Assembly (NCBI GenBank): GCA_942159475.1 | Contig: OW804097.1 | Location: forward strand, 35,166,298-35,230,297 | Length of the DNA stretch: 64,000 nucleotides | Source of the DNA: Sthenelais limicola | Taxonomy: Eukaryota; Annelida; Polychaeta; Phyllodocida; Sigalionidae | Direction of reading: 5' to 3' | The notes under the pieces: model-generated | What the model was told of the DNA's origin: nothing | Databases searched by the model: none | The model's input: the letters and a program-made list of their open reading frames with translations, nothing else | Made by a program: the position numbers and the translations under genes | In this document: positions 19,365 through 31,754 of the stretch, in pieces | Layout of the letters: the number at the start of each line of letters is the position of its first letter | Numbering within the stretch: the stretch's first letter is position 1

Positions 19365-19567
19365 TGGTCTTTTCAGAAAATGTACAAATGGCAGCTGTAC
19401 ACATTTTCTAAATTCTGCTAAATTAGGCTGCAATTTGGTCAATACTAGGTAAATTCGAGTATATTTGGCGTTGAATTGATTCTAGCAATATGTTTGGTTA
19501 GTTTAAACTGTCTTTTGAACTTTATTTTCGAATTTCGTGAATTGTACATTTTCTGGCGACTTCACCC
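19365..19567 (+). mobile_element. MITE A copy 5
   Basis: Subtype I, 203 bp with a deletion near the right end. Target duplication ATCT. Right tip is the GGCGACTTCACCC variant. Confidence 0.85.
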
Positions 19568-19989
19568 ATCTGCCTTTATTTAGAAGCATGTCCGCGGCGT
19601 ATTAACCATATGGCATCATGCATTACATTTAGCGCCCCTCCAAACTAAAACAAAAAAATGGTTTGGTTAATCTAAATTTGCATTTTGTATATTTTTTTGT
19701 ATTCCTTTAAGTCGGAAGTGAGTCAATTTTACATATAAAACAAAACGCACTATCCAGCATGGATGTTTTCAGACGTCGCCATTAAGTTAAAGTAAATTGT
19801 ATTAAAAAATATCAACAAAGAAATGTATGTAATAGTATTAAATGATTTATCTATTCCGGAAATATATTTGTAGTACATTATTTCCCTCATCAGCTCATAT
19901 TAACTGTGAAGGAAATAAATGTGCAAAACCCTACTTGAACTTACGGCATTATGAATGGGTGTCGCAGGTCCGTGCTCAATGTTTTGATT

Positions 19990-20207
19990 TATTGTAAACA
20001 AAGTAATATTCGCACAGTATTTATCTTCGCCACTTTAGCACACCCATCTATGTGCATGAAAATAAATCCTGCGCGAAAGGTACAATTATTGCATAAACAA
20101 GGTTAGAGACTTTGATCCTTGCTGCGCGAAGTTAAATCCGCGCGAAATGTGTCAAAGTTCTTAGTGCGCGAAAATTTATCTGTGCAAAAATAAATGTTTA
20201 CAGTATA
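19990..20207. mobile_element. Element I copy 1 (CGCGAAA-rich)
   Basis: Ends TTGTAAAC and GTTTACAGTA. The interior has several CGCGAAA/GCGCGAA blocks and TTTAGCACACCCATC. Second copy at 48558. Similar TACTGTAAAC-ended repeats are, from memory, widespread in mollusc genomes. Confidence 0.65.
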
Positions 20208-20403
20208 TTGCCTTAGCTGCACTGGAATCCACCTGGCGGCTCCTCCGGGCAGGAATGTTGATGAGCTGTTAGGGATTGTGCAAGAGTTTAAGGCCGTTAT
20301 TGATTGATGCTTCTGTGGCAAATACCTACCAGTCCTTCCTCATTTATAATATTTCTTTTCTCATTTACCTGCGATGGGAATTTTGTAAATAGTGACCATA
20401 TGT

Positions 20404-20638
20404 GGGTGAAGTCGCCAGAAAATGTACAATTCACTTTCACCAAACTCCTAAAATAACCCAAATTTCAGACGAAAATAAAGTTCAAAAGACAGTTCGACCT
20501 AACCAAACAGATTGCTAGAATCAATGCAATGCCGAATATACTCGAATTTACCTAGTGTTGACCCAATTGCCGCCTTATTTTGCAGGATTTGCTAAATGTG
20601 TACAGCTGCCAATTGTACATTTTCTGAAAATCTGACCT
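20404..20638 (-). mobile_element. MITE A copy 6
   Basis: Subtype I, 235 bp, target duplication ATGT, variant tip GGGTGAAGTCGCCAG. Confidence 0.9.
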
Positions 20639-20800
20639 ATGTATTGCGCGGTTGTGCTTCTTTTTATTCACTGCAGGGTTAAGATGTGTAACAACTCAAA
20701 GGTATTGACAGCATAACCAAGTACGCATATATTTTGAGATCTTCTATCACTCTTCAAAGTGCAATGATGTCTCTGTTCGTCATTTCTTGCATCACTATTT

Positions 20801-21035
20801 GGGTCAGATTGTCAGAAAATGTACAATTGGCACCTCTACCCATTTAGTAAAATATGCTAAATTAGACTGAGAAATTGCCAATACTAGGTATATCTGAGTA
20901 TATTTGATATTGCCTTAATACAAACAATCTGTTTGGTTACTTTTGACTGAATTTTGAAGCTCATTTCTGTCTTAAATGTGGGTTATTGGAGAAGATTGGT
21001 GAAAGTGAATTGTACATTTTCTGACGATCTGACCC
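20801..21035 (+). mobile_element. MITE A copy 7
   Basis: Subtype III, 235 bp; both tips of the TCGTCAG type. Confidence 0.9.
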
Positions 21036-21227
21036 AAAGCGACAACCCTTTTAGCATTGGCCCATTGAACCTATTCTATGTCCAGCTATACATGTAATAG
21101 AACTTGACATTTTACACGTACCTTAGTAACTTAGTCAACCCAGAAATAAGAAACGCGTGTATAGGAGCCTGTGTCATTTGTAATCATGCCACGAGTTTGT
21201 CTAGTGAGGCGGCGGTCTTGGCGAGTT

Positions 21228-21360
21228 CAGTCCAGGCCCAAAGTTAAGAGAGTCCCTTCTAACGAAGGGAAAGCCTCTCGCCTCAAACCGCAAAGTGCCA
21301 TTATAATTCCATTAAGACCGCAACATGTCATTATAATCCCATTAAAACGCCGAGTCCTAG
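21228..21360 (+). mobile_element. MITE B copy 4 (truncated)
   Basis: Runs from CAGTCCAGGCCCAAAG to CGCCGAGTCCTAG, then continues as ATATG. The loss of the right third could be a deletion between the two CCTAG words of the element. Confidence 0.85.
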
Positions 21361-21853
21361 ATATGAGCTAGTTTTTTGGATACAGAAGCCCAAATATCAG
21401 TAATATGTTAGTTTCATCTAAACTCAGCTGAAGTTTAATAGGTTTTAGCCTACTGCGCGAAACAATGCAGAACTGCCAGCTGATTGTGCAGTTTTGAATT
21501 AAAAAAAACTCAAAATCGGTTCTCCGATGAAATAAAAGTATTATATTTCAACACCCCCAAAGAAATAAATTTAATGAGTTAGAACCTGTTGTCAGTGCAT
21601 ACATATACTAATAAATCCTACATGTATGTTACGGTACATGCTTACATTTAGTCATTTTGTAGAATGAGGATGAACCACAAATATTCCCTGATTCTATTTT
21701 TATTTTCAGCATCGTTATTTATCGCTATAATTGTCTTCATCACATGTTAACTTATAATCATCTGTATTTAGTAAATTTCTTTTTTATTATTTGTCTATTT
21801 CTATATAGAGAGATGGCTAGGCATCTGTCTTGTTCGTCCATCCAGTGATATAT

Positions 21854-22087
21854 GGGTCAGATCGTCAGAAAATGTACAATTCATCTTCACCAATCATCTC
21901 AAATAACCCAAATTTCAGACGAAATAAAGTTCAAAATACAGTTCAACCTACCCAAACAGATGGCTAGAATCAATCCAATGCCGAATATACTGGAATTTAC
22001 CTAGTATTGACCACATTGCAGCCTAAATTAGCAGAATTTACTAACTGCGTACAGCTGCCAATTGTACATTTTTGGACAATCTGACCC
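21854..22087 (-). mobile_element. MITE A copy 8
   Basis: Subtype I, 234 bp; flanks ATAT/ATAA. Confidence 0.9.
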
Positions 22088-22531
22088 ATAACATGATCAT
22101 AATAAGATGTATGAAAACAGACGGACCGTTTCCTCAGTGCACCCAAATACTTCTTATAGCGCTCCTATTTTTAAGACTTATATTATTAGTACAAAGCATT
22201 ATGTTGTCCGCTGTCAATGTTGGGCAGAAGTAGCTGACAGTTAACATATGTCAGTTGTTATGCCAACCAGTTCAAATATGCAACTCATCTCAAATGTTAT
22301 CGGTTACGTGTGACTGAGGATTGAGGAGTATAATCTCTGGTCGGCTTTGATTCTGGACGACCGCAATATTCTAACGCCCCTCCCCGTGGCTGTGAGAGAA
22401 GATTTAGAAAGATCTAGAAAAAATCAGCTCGCTATTTCATCCATCTACTCTTTCCGCTGATATTAGTGACATGTATTTGGCAAAAATCCCTGCAGTATCT
22501 GAAATTGGCCATAGAGAATCTGAGGAACTTA

Positions 22532-22892
22532 GGGACCGTTCATTTTTAACCACAGGGGGAGGGGAGAGGAGAATTTTCAAGGGGGGGCACCTTTTTTGTG
22601 CAGACTCTGAAGGGGGTCATCTTTTTTTGCACAGGCTCTGAAGGACCACCTCGTTTTGCGCCGACTCTTAAAGTGTGTGTGTGTGGCGGGGGGGGATCTT
22701 TTATTTCACAAACTCAGAACTACAATGATGTAGGAGGGGGCATGAAAGTTTGCACAGACTTTCAAGGAAGTGCCAAAAAATGTTGCACAAGACTTTAAGG
22801 GGGGGAGGGATGGGGGTCATATCATTTTGCATAAGAATCTTAGGCAAATTCTCCACTCCCGCCCCCACCCCGTGGTTAATTATGAACATTCC
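22532..22892. mobile_element. Element E copy 2
   Basis: 361 bp, ends GGGACCGTTCATTTTTAACC and GGTTAATTATGAACATTCC. G-rich interior with repeated TTTGCACAGACT-like words. Shows the unexpanded form of copy 1. Confidence 0.75.
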
Positions 22893-23231
22893 TTTAGTCC
22901 CTTCCCTTTCCACTTACCAATACTTCAGTCAAATAAAGTAGCCATGTCTACTGGAATTGCACCCGTCTTATCAACGCTCAACTCAGTAGCATGTTGTGGG
23001 AACGAGATGTTTAAAAAGTCTCACATCTTTCTTCTATTCTTCGATTACCTTGGATTGGTCTTTCCCCACTCTGACTTGACCTAATTTGACGATTGACATA
23101 ATTGTGTTGGAGTTGATCTTTGTAAGACCACGACCTTACACATCGGGGCAGACTGATTCAGTCTAAGCCCAAAGTCTGATTCTTTCCTCGGTTTAGTTTC
23201 ACTCCTGTCGCATGTTAATGTTGACTGAAGT

Positions 23232-23449
23232 CAGTCTAGGCCCAAAGTTGAGAGACTCCCTTCAAACGAAGGGAAAGCCTCGATCTGGCCTCAAATCGCA
23301 AAGTGCCATTATAATTCCATTAAGACCGCAAAGTGTCATTATGTTCCCATGAGAACGCCTAGTCCCAGGCCAGGAAACCGATTAGCGAAGTAGGCGTCTA
23401 ATCACTGACATACCATTCATTTCTGGTCTGAGGGTTTGGACCTAGAGTG
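23232..23449 (+). mobile_element. MITE B copy 5
   Basis: Full-length, 218 bp. A short separate B-tip fragment (CAGTCTAAGCCCAAAG) lies ~75 bp to its left. Confidence 0.88.
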
Positions 23450-23511
23450 GAAATGCTCAATGCCTCAGGAAAGAATCGGTGTTCACTAGAGAGTCTTGGA
23501 GTTGTATATAA

Positions 23512-23746
23512 GGGTTAGATTTTCAGAAAATGTACAATTAGCAGCTCTACACATTTAGGAAATTCTCCTAAATTAGGCTGGAAAATGATGAATATCGGAT
23601 ATATCTGAGTATATTTGGTATCGCATTGATTTAAAGTATCAGTTCTGTTATGTTAAACTGCATTTTGAAGCTCATTTCTCTCTCAAATGTGGGTTATTTG
23701 AGAGGATCGGTGAAGACGAATTGTACATTTTCTGAAAATCTGACCC
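23512..23746 (+). mobile_element. MITE A copy 9
   Basis: Subtype II, 235 bp. Confidence 0.9.
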
Positions 23747-24507
23747 ACATGCTCTACCTGACGGTTTTAAATGGGATTCATTCAAAGCTTAGCTTTGCTG
23801 TCACAGCTTTTGTGTGTGTGTTGTGTAAGCCGTTATGAACTAAAGATGGCATGGGAAGGCATTTATATATTTAGAAGTAGTTGTATTATAGACAATATTG
23901 GCCAAAATGAGCGACCATCCCTTTTGATTTTGAAACTTTGATTTTGGATCTAGTGTTGTTATTATTTGGGTCAGTTTGTAAGTTGAGCTAAGAGAACTTT
24001 CAGTGGGCATTCATTTTTACCAGATAGTTACTCGAAGTCGAACAGCTGAGGAAACATATTGCAGAAATATTTATATATATTTGTTGAATTTCACCCAAAC
24101 TCCATCATTTTTACCAAACATTTTTAAAAAGTTCTCAAAGTTTCAGAAACATTTCACAAAATTTCATCAAAACTTTCAAATATTGAAGTGATCAAAATAA
24201 CTTTTCAATTTTCCCCCGGTGCCCACCATTGGGTGCTTTTCCTCTTGCCAGAAATATTTCAGTATTTTTGCCATGGCCCCGCTTTCACCTCTGATGTTGG
24301 CTTACCCAACTCGTTGGATAACCCGATTGAAGCGATCTGGTGGGTTCCAAGGTGCTACAGGTATATTCATGCGACCGTTAGCACGATCACAAATGATCGC
24401 TGGTAGACTTGCGATGCTTTGTAGTCGGGGATCCAGAAAGGAAAGTTCTGGCGCCAGTCAGAATCTATCCTCCCCTTCTCTCCACACATATGGTGGATCC
24501 CGCATGT

Positions 24508-24747
24508 GGGCCAAGTCTTCAGAAAATGTATAATTGGCCTTCACCAATCCCCTCAAATAACCCACATTTCAGGCAAAAATCAGGTTCAAAATACAGTTTA
24601 ACATAACCAGACAGATTTATTGAATGAGTAGGCTACAATACAGAATACACTCAGATATACCCAGTATTTATCATTTGTCACTCTAAATTACCAGAATTTA
24701 AGAGATGTGTAGAAATGTAGATTGTGCTTTTTCTGGAAATCTGACCC
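24508..24747 (-). mobile_element. MITE A copy 10
   Basis: Subtype II/III mixture, 240 bp, target duplication ATGT. Confidence 0.88.
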
Positions 24748-24884
24748 ATGTAGACACTTCCCTGGTTTATGAGAAGATGCCAGTGGTATTTGGGTTGGTG
24801 GTTCAGGGGCGGGAGATAGATAGTATTTACTCGCTTCCCCCTTTTTGGGGCGGGCCTTAGGCACCTTAGATATTTTAAATAGGG

Positions 24885-25308
24885 TTTCCTTTACTTGAGA
24901 ACACAAAAGTTGGTTACAGAATTGATAAATACCCTTATTTCCTTTACTTGAGAACACAAAAGTTGGTTACAGAATGGATAAATACCCTTATTTCCTTTAC
25001 TTGAGAACACAAAAGTTGGTTACAGAATGGATGAATACCCTTATTTCCTTTACTTGAGAACACAAAAGTTGGTTACAGAATGGATGAATACCCTTATTTC
25101 CTTTACTTGAGAACACAAAAGTTGGTTACAGAATGGATGAATACCCTTATTTCCTTTACTTGAGAACACAAAAGTTGGTTACAGAATGGATGAATACCCA
25201 TATTTCCTTTACTTGAGAACACAAAAGTTGGTTACAGAATTGATAAATACCCTTATTTCCTTTACTTGAAAACACAAAAGTAGGTTACAGAATGGATGAA
25301 TACCTTTA
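24885..25308. repeat. 53-bp minisatellite, 8 units
   Basis: Units start at 24885, 24938, 24991, 25044, 25097, 25150, 25203 and 25256 with an exact 53-bp period. Unit words: TTTCCTTTACTTGAGAACAC, AAAAGTTGGTTACAGAATGG, ATGAATACCCTTA. Very low divergence between units, so recent. Confidence 0.95.
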
Positions 25309-25341
25309 TTATGATATATCCATTTCTGTCCGCTATATATG

Positions 25342-25700
25342 TTCAATATGGGACCTGCATAGCCGCCATATTGAATCTTGATTCGCATGGAATTATGGAA
25401 CTAATGCTACAGTGTAAAAATCTAGAAAACATGCCATGTTCAGCATGAACTATTTATCAATGCTCTAATGTGAATATCAATGTTGTAAGCATAGTTCCAC
25501 AGCACAAGACTCCATCTTTCCCATCATGCATTTTGTTTTCATACATGTATCCTTGACACAAGCTATGATATTGGTGAAAACATTCTTGCAATTTTAGATA
25601 AAAAATGTTACCAAATATTTGTTTGTCAGATTTGAACTGAATCCATCCCAGCATGCACTATAACAGACATGCGCAGTGAGACATGCAAGTCCCCTATCGG
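25342..25700. mobile_element. Element C copy 2
   Basis: ~359 bp. Shares GCATAGCCGCCAT, TTCGCATGGAATTATGG, ATGTTCAGCATG, CCATCTTTCCCATCATGCAT and the terminal GACATGCGCAGTGAGACATG with copies 3 and 4. Confidence 0.75.
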
Positions 25701-25792
25701 TCCTCATAAAATTCTAATTTTGTTAGATCTAAACCAATTTTCTCACTAGACTCCGCCGTATTAAACAAGATCAGGAAGTATATCCCATATTT

Positions 25793-26027
25793 GGGTAAGA
25801 TTTTCAGAAAATGTACAATTGGCAGCTGTAAACATTTAGTAAATTCTGCTAAATCAGGCTGCAATTTGGTCAATACTAGTTAAATTCGAGTATATTCGGC
25901 ATTGCAGCAATTCTCGCAATATGTTTGCTAAGATTAAACAGCATTTTGAACTTTATTTTCGTCTGGAATTTGGGTTATTTGAAAGGATTGGTGAAGGTGA
26001 ATTGTACATTTTCTGGCGACTTCACCC
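25793..26027 (+). mobile_element. MITE A copy 11
   Basis: Subtype I, 235 bp, target duplication ATTT, right tip variant (GCGACTTCACCC). Confidence 0.9.
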
Positions 26028-26295
26028 ATTTGGAACGCTAAGGCCGAAGTTCCATTGATTATAGAAATAGGTGAGTTTAGCTTGTTGGTTATGAGTGATA
26101 CCCTGTTCATTCAATCCACATCTTTAAAAAACTTCTGCCTAGCTGCTGATGCGAGTAAGTTTCTCTCGTGTCAGATCTCCACCCCCTGTGGAAAGGTTGA
26201 CTGGTCGATCTGTCTCTACCGATTTTCCCTTCAAAGCCATCATTTAATCAGGCTAATGGATCGAAATCCCAGTCTATACCCCCGGGTCTATATAC

Positions 26296-26552
26296 GGATC
26301 AGATTTTCAGAAAATGTACAATTGTCAGCTCTACACATTTAGGAAATTCTGCTAAATTAGGCTAAAAATGATGACCATTACATAATAATACAATATCCAT
26401 ATCTGACACTTCTGAGTATATTCAGTGTCGCGTTATTAAAAGTATTTGTTTTGCGATGTTAAACTGTATTTTGAAGCTCATTTCTGTCTTTAATATAGGT
26501 TATTTGAGAGAATTAATGAAGGCGAATTGTACATTTTCAGAAAATATGACCC
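26296..26552 (+). mobile_element. MITE A copy 12
   Basis: Subtype II, 257 bp with a ~20-bp internal insertion; target duplication ATAC. Confidence 0.88.
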
Positions 26553-26840
26553 ATACCCTATCATCTCAAACCTAAAACCCTAAAAAATTAGTACGTTCTA
26601 TGCCAATAACCCGGACCAAATTACTTTTCCTATATTTCACACATGCCTGGGATATATCACTTACCACATGGAAACATTGCATGTCAGAATTTAATAGTTT
26701 GGTTATTTGTCTTGTAAGACGATGTGTGTATTTTGAAAAGTTGTCAGGATGAGTTATGTTTTCTTGTCGAGTTACATAGTTACCTTGCTGCTCACTTGGT
26801 GGCACTATTCACAACGCTATTCACACATGGTAGCGCTTGT

Positions 26841-27076
26841 GTGTCAGATTGCCAGAAAATGTACAATTCACCTTCACCAATCCTTTCAAATAACCCAAAT
26901 TTAAGTGGAAAGTGACGTTCAAAATGCAGATTAACATAATAAAAGATATACTTCAACACGGATGTCAAAGATACTCTGATATTATATCCCCATTATTTAT
27001 CGTTTTTCCGTCTAATTTAACAGAAGTTACCAAAGTTGTAGAGCTGCTGATTGTACATTTTATGAAAATCTGACCC
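26841..27076 (-). mobile_element. MITE A copy 13
   Basis: Subtype II, 236 bp, diverged. Confidence 0.85.
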
Positions 27077-27793
27077 TGGTGCCAAGCGTGTGGCGTAGTA
27101 CATTGTTACAAATTATTGCCCCCGTACCGCCTTAGGTTTGAAGATGTAGCAAAACAATGGAAACAAACAAAAGTGCTGACATACTTGAAAGTTTGTAGGA
27201 GAATGTGAATAGTTTCCCTGCAAGTATTGAGAAACTGCTGATGTATTAGAGAAGCGTGACCTCCTTAGGGGGAAAATGTAAAATAATTTCCTGTCTATTA
27301 TATCCTCGATTCTTCTCTTACCATTCTCATGCAGTTCAGGAACGCTCTGTTACACCCTGTGTTTTTCCGATCATTCCTATAATCCATATATTGGAGAATC
27401 AGTTGCATCACAATCAAGCAATCTTTATTAAAAAATTATTGTTAAGAAATAGACACGAATTATCGATAATTAGACATAACATTAATCAAAGAACCTCATT
27501 CTATTTTGTTGGTCAGTATAAACACAGGTATAATCAAATAAAACATTCCCTCTACTCTATATCTTCAAAACATACATTTTCTTTATACGCATCCTTTGCC
27601 TCTGAAATTACCTCCGCTAAATCAATTCATAAATTCAGGACAAATAGTATCCCGAATATAGTCTCACCCATCTGGTTAATCTGCTCCTCTCTTGCCATAC
27701 AATTCCCCCCAATCTGGTAATTAACCATTTTAGGTTTGCCTTAAAGAAAAAAATGTACAACCTGAGTGGTCATGGATCATGTATTCAGGGTAA
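27077..27793. other. Intronic stretch without recognised gene
   Basis: Contains an open frame of 154 codons (27256-27720, plus) with no recognisable domain, unusual composition (H, I, S-rich) and no match to the flanking gene phase; not called as a gene. Confidence 0.4.
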
Positions 27794-27797
27794 TGCT

Positions 27798-27994
27798 TAC
27801 TCTAGGTCCAAACCCTCAGATCAGATAAGAATGTTATGTCAGCCTACATCACTAATCGGTTTTCTGGCCTAGAACCCGGCATTTTATTGGTAATATAATG
27901 ACATTTTGCAGTCTTAATGGAATTATAATGGCGGTTTTAAGCGAGAGGTTTTCCCTTCGTTTGAAGGGACTCTCTCAACTTTGGGCCTAGATTG
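27798..27994 (-). mobile_element. MITE B copy 6
   Basis: 197 bp, target duplication TGCT. Confidence 0.88.
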
Positions 27995-28236
27995 TGCTTA
28001 GAAAATTGGCTGCGTCTAGTTGAAATTACCCTCTTTATTCACTGTTTCCTAAGTTCTGAAATAATGGTGGTACTGATAATCTATGACAATTGATTACTAG
28101 TTGGGCCTTGCCTTGATGTATTGAGAGACATACTTTACCTGATAATAACCTTGTTTCATAGACGCCTTCATAACTTGGGTGTGCATGGGTGAGCATAGGA
28201 GGGATTCTCCAAGCGGTGAATGAGTACAGGGTAGGA

Positions 28237-28471
28237 GGGACAGCTTTTCAGAAAATGCACAATTGGCAGCTGTACACATTTAGTAAATTCTGCTAAATTA
28301 GGCTGTAATTTGGTCAATACTAGGTAAATTCGAGTATATTTGGCATGGCATTGATTCTAGCATTCTGTTTGGTTATGTTGAACAGTGATTTGAACTTTAT
28401 TTTCGTCTGAAATTTGGGTTATTTGAGAGGATTAGTGAAGATGAATTGTACATTTTCTGGCGACTTCACCC
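28237..28471 (+). mobile_element. MITE A copy 14
   Basis: Subtype I, 235 bp, right tip variant. Confidence 0.9.
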
Positions 28472-28777
28472 ATGAGGGGTGTGGAGGAGGAGGGATCTAG
28501 GTTATCCTCATGAGGATAACATTCCTCATTCATATGTGCGGCTCCACTGGCATAGAGAAAGAAACCCTAACTCACCACCCTAGAGATAAAGTCCTGTTGG
28601 TGGCGGGGGGGGGGGGGGGCGGGGGAGTAGTATTCCTGGCGAAGGTGAGAAAATGTACCGCGTGTGTAAGTAGAACAGACAAATGATGTCCATTCTGCAT
28701 TTCAACCCATCGATCCTGCGCTGTTCATTTGTTCCCCTGCGGTTTTTTTTTTTTGTTTTTTTTTAAATTTCCTTTAC

Positions 28778-28817
28778 GATTTTCAGAAAATGTACAATTC
28801 ACCTTCTCCAATCCTTC
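28778..28817 (-). mobile_element. MITE A terminal fragment fused to repeat D
   Basis: GATTTTCAGAAAATGTACAA then TTCACCTTCTCCAATCC. It passes without a break into the TCTCTGTCTCTC tract of repeat D copy 2. Confidence 0.8.
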
Positions 28818-28968
28818 TCTGTCTCTCTCTCCCTTCTTCTCTATCTCTATTTCCTGGGTATGATCATAAACTGCCTCCCTCTCAGCTCTCCCGCCCTTGA
28901 TATAACCATATTAAATGTGTTGATAAGGGCGTAAAGCAACCAATCTCACTCACTCACCCTATACTTAT
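28818..28968 (-). repeat. Repeat D copy 2
   Basis: ~150 bp. On the minus strand it reads GTGAGTGAGATTGGTTGCTT, ACGCCCTTATCAACACATTT, GGGCGGGAGAGCTGAGAGGG, TTTATGATCATACCCAGGAA and then a GAGA-rich tail. This head (GAGTGAG...GGTT..TTTACGCC) resembles a repeat I recall from gastropods and bivalves. SINE-like, type unknown. Confidence 0.65.
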
Positions 28969-29181
28969 GAATTGGCCCAACCGATGATATATACCACACA
29001 TAAATATACAGGTATCTGTAGAAACATTATTTCTGAGCAAATTCCATGACTAGAGGGCAATAAATGAGCACTTCTTCCCCCGACACAAAGACCCGGAGTT
29101 AATATCCACAATATGTATGGGCCCGGGGAGCAAACCCATGAGACCCAATAAGCTCAGACTTGAGTCATGAATACTTCTATA

Positions 29182-29416
29182 GGGTTAGATTGTCAGAAAA
29201 TGTACAATTGGCAGCTCTACACATTTAGTAAAATATGATAAATTAGACTAAAAAATGATAAATACCAGGTGTATCTGAGTATATTTTGTATTATGTTGTT
29301 TTAAAATATCTGTTTGGCTATGTTGAACTGTATTTTGAAGCTCATTTCTGTCTTAAATTAGGGTTATTTGAGAGGATTGGTGAAGGTGAATTGTACATTT
29401 TCTGACGATCTGACCC
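29182..29416 (+). mobile_element. MITE A copy 15
   Basis: Subtype II, 235 bp. Confidence 0.9.
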
Positions 29417-29762
29417 AATAATCCATGTGCTAGGAGAGCTACATTCATCTCCTTTAGCCTCATGACAGTTCAGATGGTAAAACCATCTTTTACAGACATT
29501 TCTCATAATTCTGAATTATAGCCTTGATAAGACTACGTGCCCTTGAGGGTAGCATAGCAAAAAACACCATATTCTTATTACTGCCAATGTAGTATAGGAG
29601 AAGATGTTAAATCTCTTGGTTATCTCATCCAGCTTATTGATCCAGGTGTGGCCATGGGTCTTTTAAATGATGTGGGAAGATAAGGATAACAAGGAGAGAT
29701 ATACAAGTTCAACATAGACTTGGGGGTAGGGCGAGTGATTAGATGCAAGGAAGAAAGGATAA

Positions 29763-29997
29763 GGGTGAAATCGCCAGAAAATGTACAATTCACCTTCACC
29801 AATTCCGTCAAATAACCCAAATTTCAGACGGAAATAAAGTTCAAAATGCAATTTAACCTAACCAAACAGATTGCTAAAATCAATACAATGCCGAATATAA
29901 CCGAATTTACCTAGTATTGGCCAAATTGCAGCCTAAATTAGCAGAATTTACTGAATGTGTAGATCTGCCGATTGTACATTTTCTGAAGACTTGACCC
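29763..29997 (-). mobile_element. MITE A copy 16
   Basis: Subtype I, 235 bp, left (TTCACC) end with variant tip. Confidence 0.9.
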
Positions 29998-30205
29998 ACA
30001 TACATATGAGTTATAACTGAGTAACATGCGCTCAGATGAAGGCTGAAATGTTTAGATGTGAGACAGGCCACTTCTCATAATTACACTTGATAAGGCCGGG
30101 TGGAATTACTCCCGCATGATCCTATATACGCCCCCCATAGATTGTATTAAGAACAAATTCCTTCATCTGAAGCACACAGAGGTGTGGTCTGAACGGTGGT
30201 GGGAA

Positions 30206-30396
30206 CAGTCTAGGTGCAAACCCTCAGATCAGATAAGAATGGTATGTCAGTGATTGGACGCCTACTTCAGTAATCGGTTCCCTGACCTAGGACTTGGCGT
30301 TTTAATGCGATTATAATGACATTTTGCGGTCTTAATGGAATTTGAGGCGAGAGGCTTTCCCTTCATTTGAAGGGAGTCTCTCAACCTTGGGCCTAC
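30206..30396 (-). mobile_element. MITE B copy 7
   Basis: 191 bp; right tip damaged (GGGCCTACCCCC). Confidence 0.85.
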
Positions 30397-30556
30397 CCCC
30401 GGTACCTAATGGGAACTGCTATGTCCATTCCGGGTTTAGCTACCAGTTTGGTGCGTAAACTTGGGCCGGGTCAGCCATTTTATTCTGCACGTTTAGGGCT
30501 TATTGAGTTAGGGTTAAGGCCCATCTGTAGTAGATGTTAAACCCTTGGGTGATTAT

Positions 30557-30783
30557 GGGTCAGATTGCCAGAAAATGTACAATCGGCAGATCTACACATT
30601 TAGTCAAATATGCTAAATTAGGCTGAAAAAATGATAAACTAGGTATATTTTGTATTATGTTGTTTTAAAATATCTGTTCTGCTATATTAAACTGTATTTT
30701 GAAGCTCATTTCGTCTTAAATTTGGATTATTTGATAATTAAGATTGGTGAAAGTGAATTGCACATTTTCTGACGATTTCACCC
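30557..30783 (+). mobile_element. MITE A copy 17
   Basis: Subtype II, 227 bp, target duplication TTAT, right end tip variant (GACGATTTCACCC). Confidence 0.9.
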
Positions 30784-31017
30784 TTATGCATGTTTTGTTC
30801 CCCCTTCCTTGACGTTGCTGATCAATCTAACATTTCCCAACGGTTTTTTCCCTGTTCCTAGTGATTGGAATTCTCATCTTACTCTTCCTGTAATATTGTT
30901 AAAAACAACAACAAAAAACATGTAATAACAAATGTTTTTTATTCGTCTTTCTTGTATTTATAATTCAGAAGTTCAATACATATGACGACACATTATATGT
31001 ATAGAAGTCTGGTGTAT

Positions 31018-31252
31018 GGGTGAAGTCGCCAGAAAATGTACAATTCGCCTTCACCAATTCTCTCAAATAACCCAAATTTTAGACGGAAATAAAGTTCAAA
31101 ATACAGTTCAACCTAACCAAACAGATTGCTAGAATCAATGCAATGCCGAATATACTACTTGAATTTACCTGGTATTGACCGAATTGCGGCCTAATTTAGC
31201 AGAATTGATTAAATGTGTACAGCCAATTGTAATTTTTCTGAAAATCTGACCC
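31018..31252 (-). mobile_element. MITE A copy 18
   Basis: Subtype I, 235 bp, target duplication GTAT, variant tip on the TTCACC end. Confidence 0.9.
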
Positions 31253-31547
31253 GTATATAGATGGTTTCGATTTCATCACCTTGAGTTACTGGGTCTTTTA
31301 TAAATTCTTTGTTTGATCTTGCTTACCCATCTGTGACTCTAAAATATACCTACAGTGCTTTACCTGAAGGAACCTGAACAATGGAAACAGCTGTTGTTTA
31401 CAGAGGAAGGCTACTATTTTTCTCTGACAATTTTTGTTTCGAAAAATAGTGCGTTCCAGGCTACAGGAACCTGCTAGCTGACAATGAGTTATGGCGCCTT
31501 TACTTTCCCATTGAGCCAGCTTTGTGATTCGCTCCTCTTGGTCAGTC

Positions 31548-31754
31548 CACGCTAGGTCCAAACCCTCAGATCAAATAAGAGAATGGTATGTCAGCCTACT
31601 TCGCTAATCGGTTTCCTGGCCTAGAACTCGGCGTTTTAATGGGAATATAATGACATTTTGCAGTCTTAATGGAATTTTAAATGGCACCTTGCGGTTTGAG
31701 GCGAGAGGCTTTCTCTTCATTTGAAGGGACTCTCTCAAGTTTGGGCCTAGACTG
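31548..31754 (-). mobile_element. MITE B copy 8
   Basis: 207 bp, full-length. Confidence 0.87.

Noticed and set aside
24885..25308. CRISPR-like array (regular ~53-bp repeats)
   Set aside because: The repeats are contiguous without unique spacers and the genome is eukaryotic; it is a minisatellite.
27256..27720. 154-codon plus-strand frame
   Set aside because: No domain, no splice match to the host gene, no repeat-family support; AT-rich chance frame is more likely.
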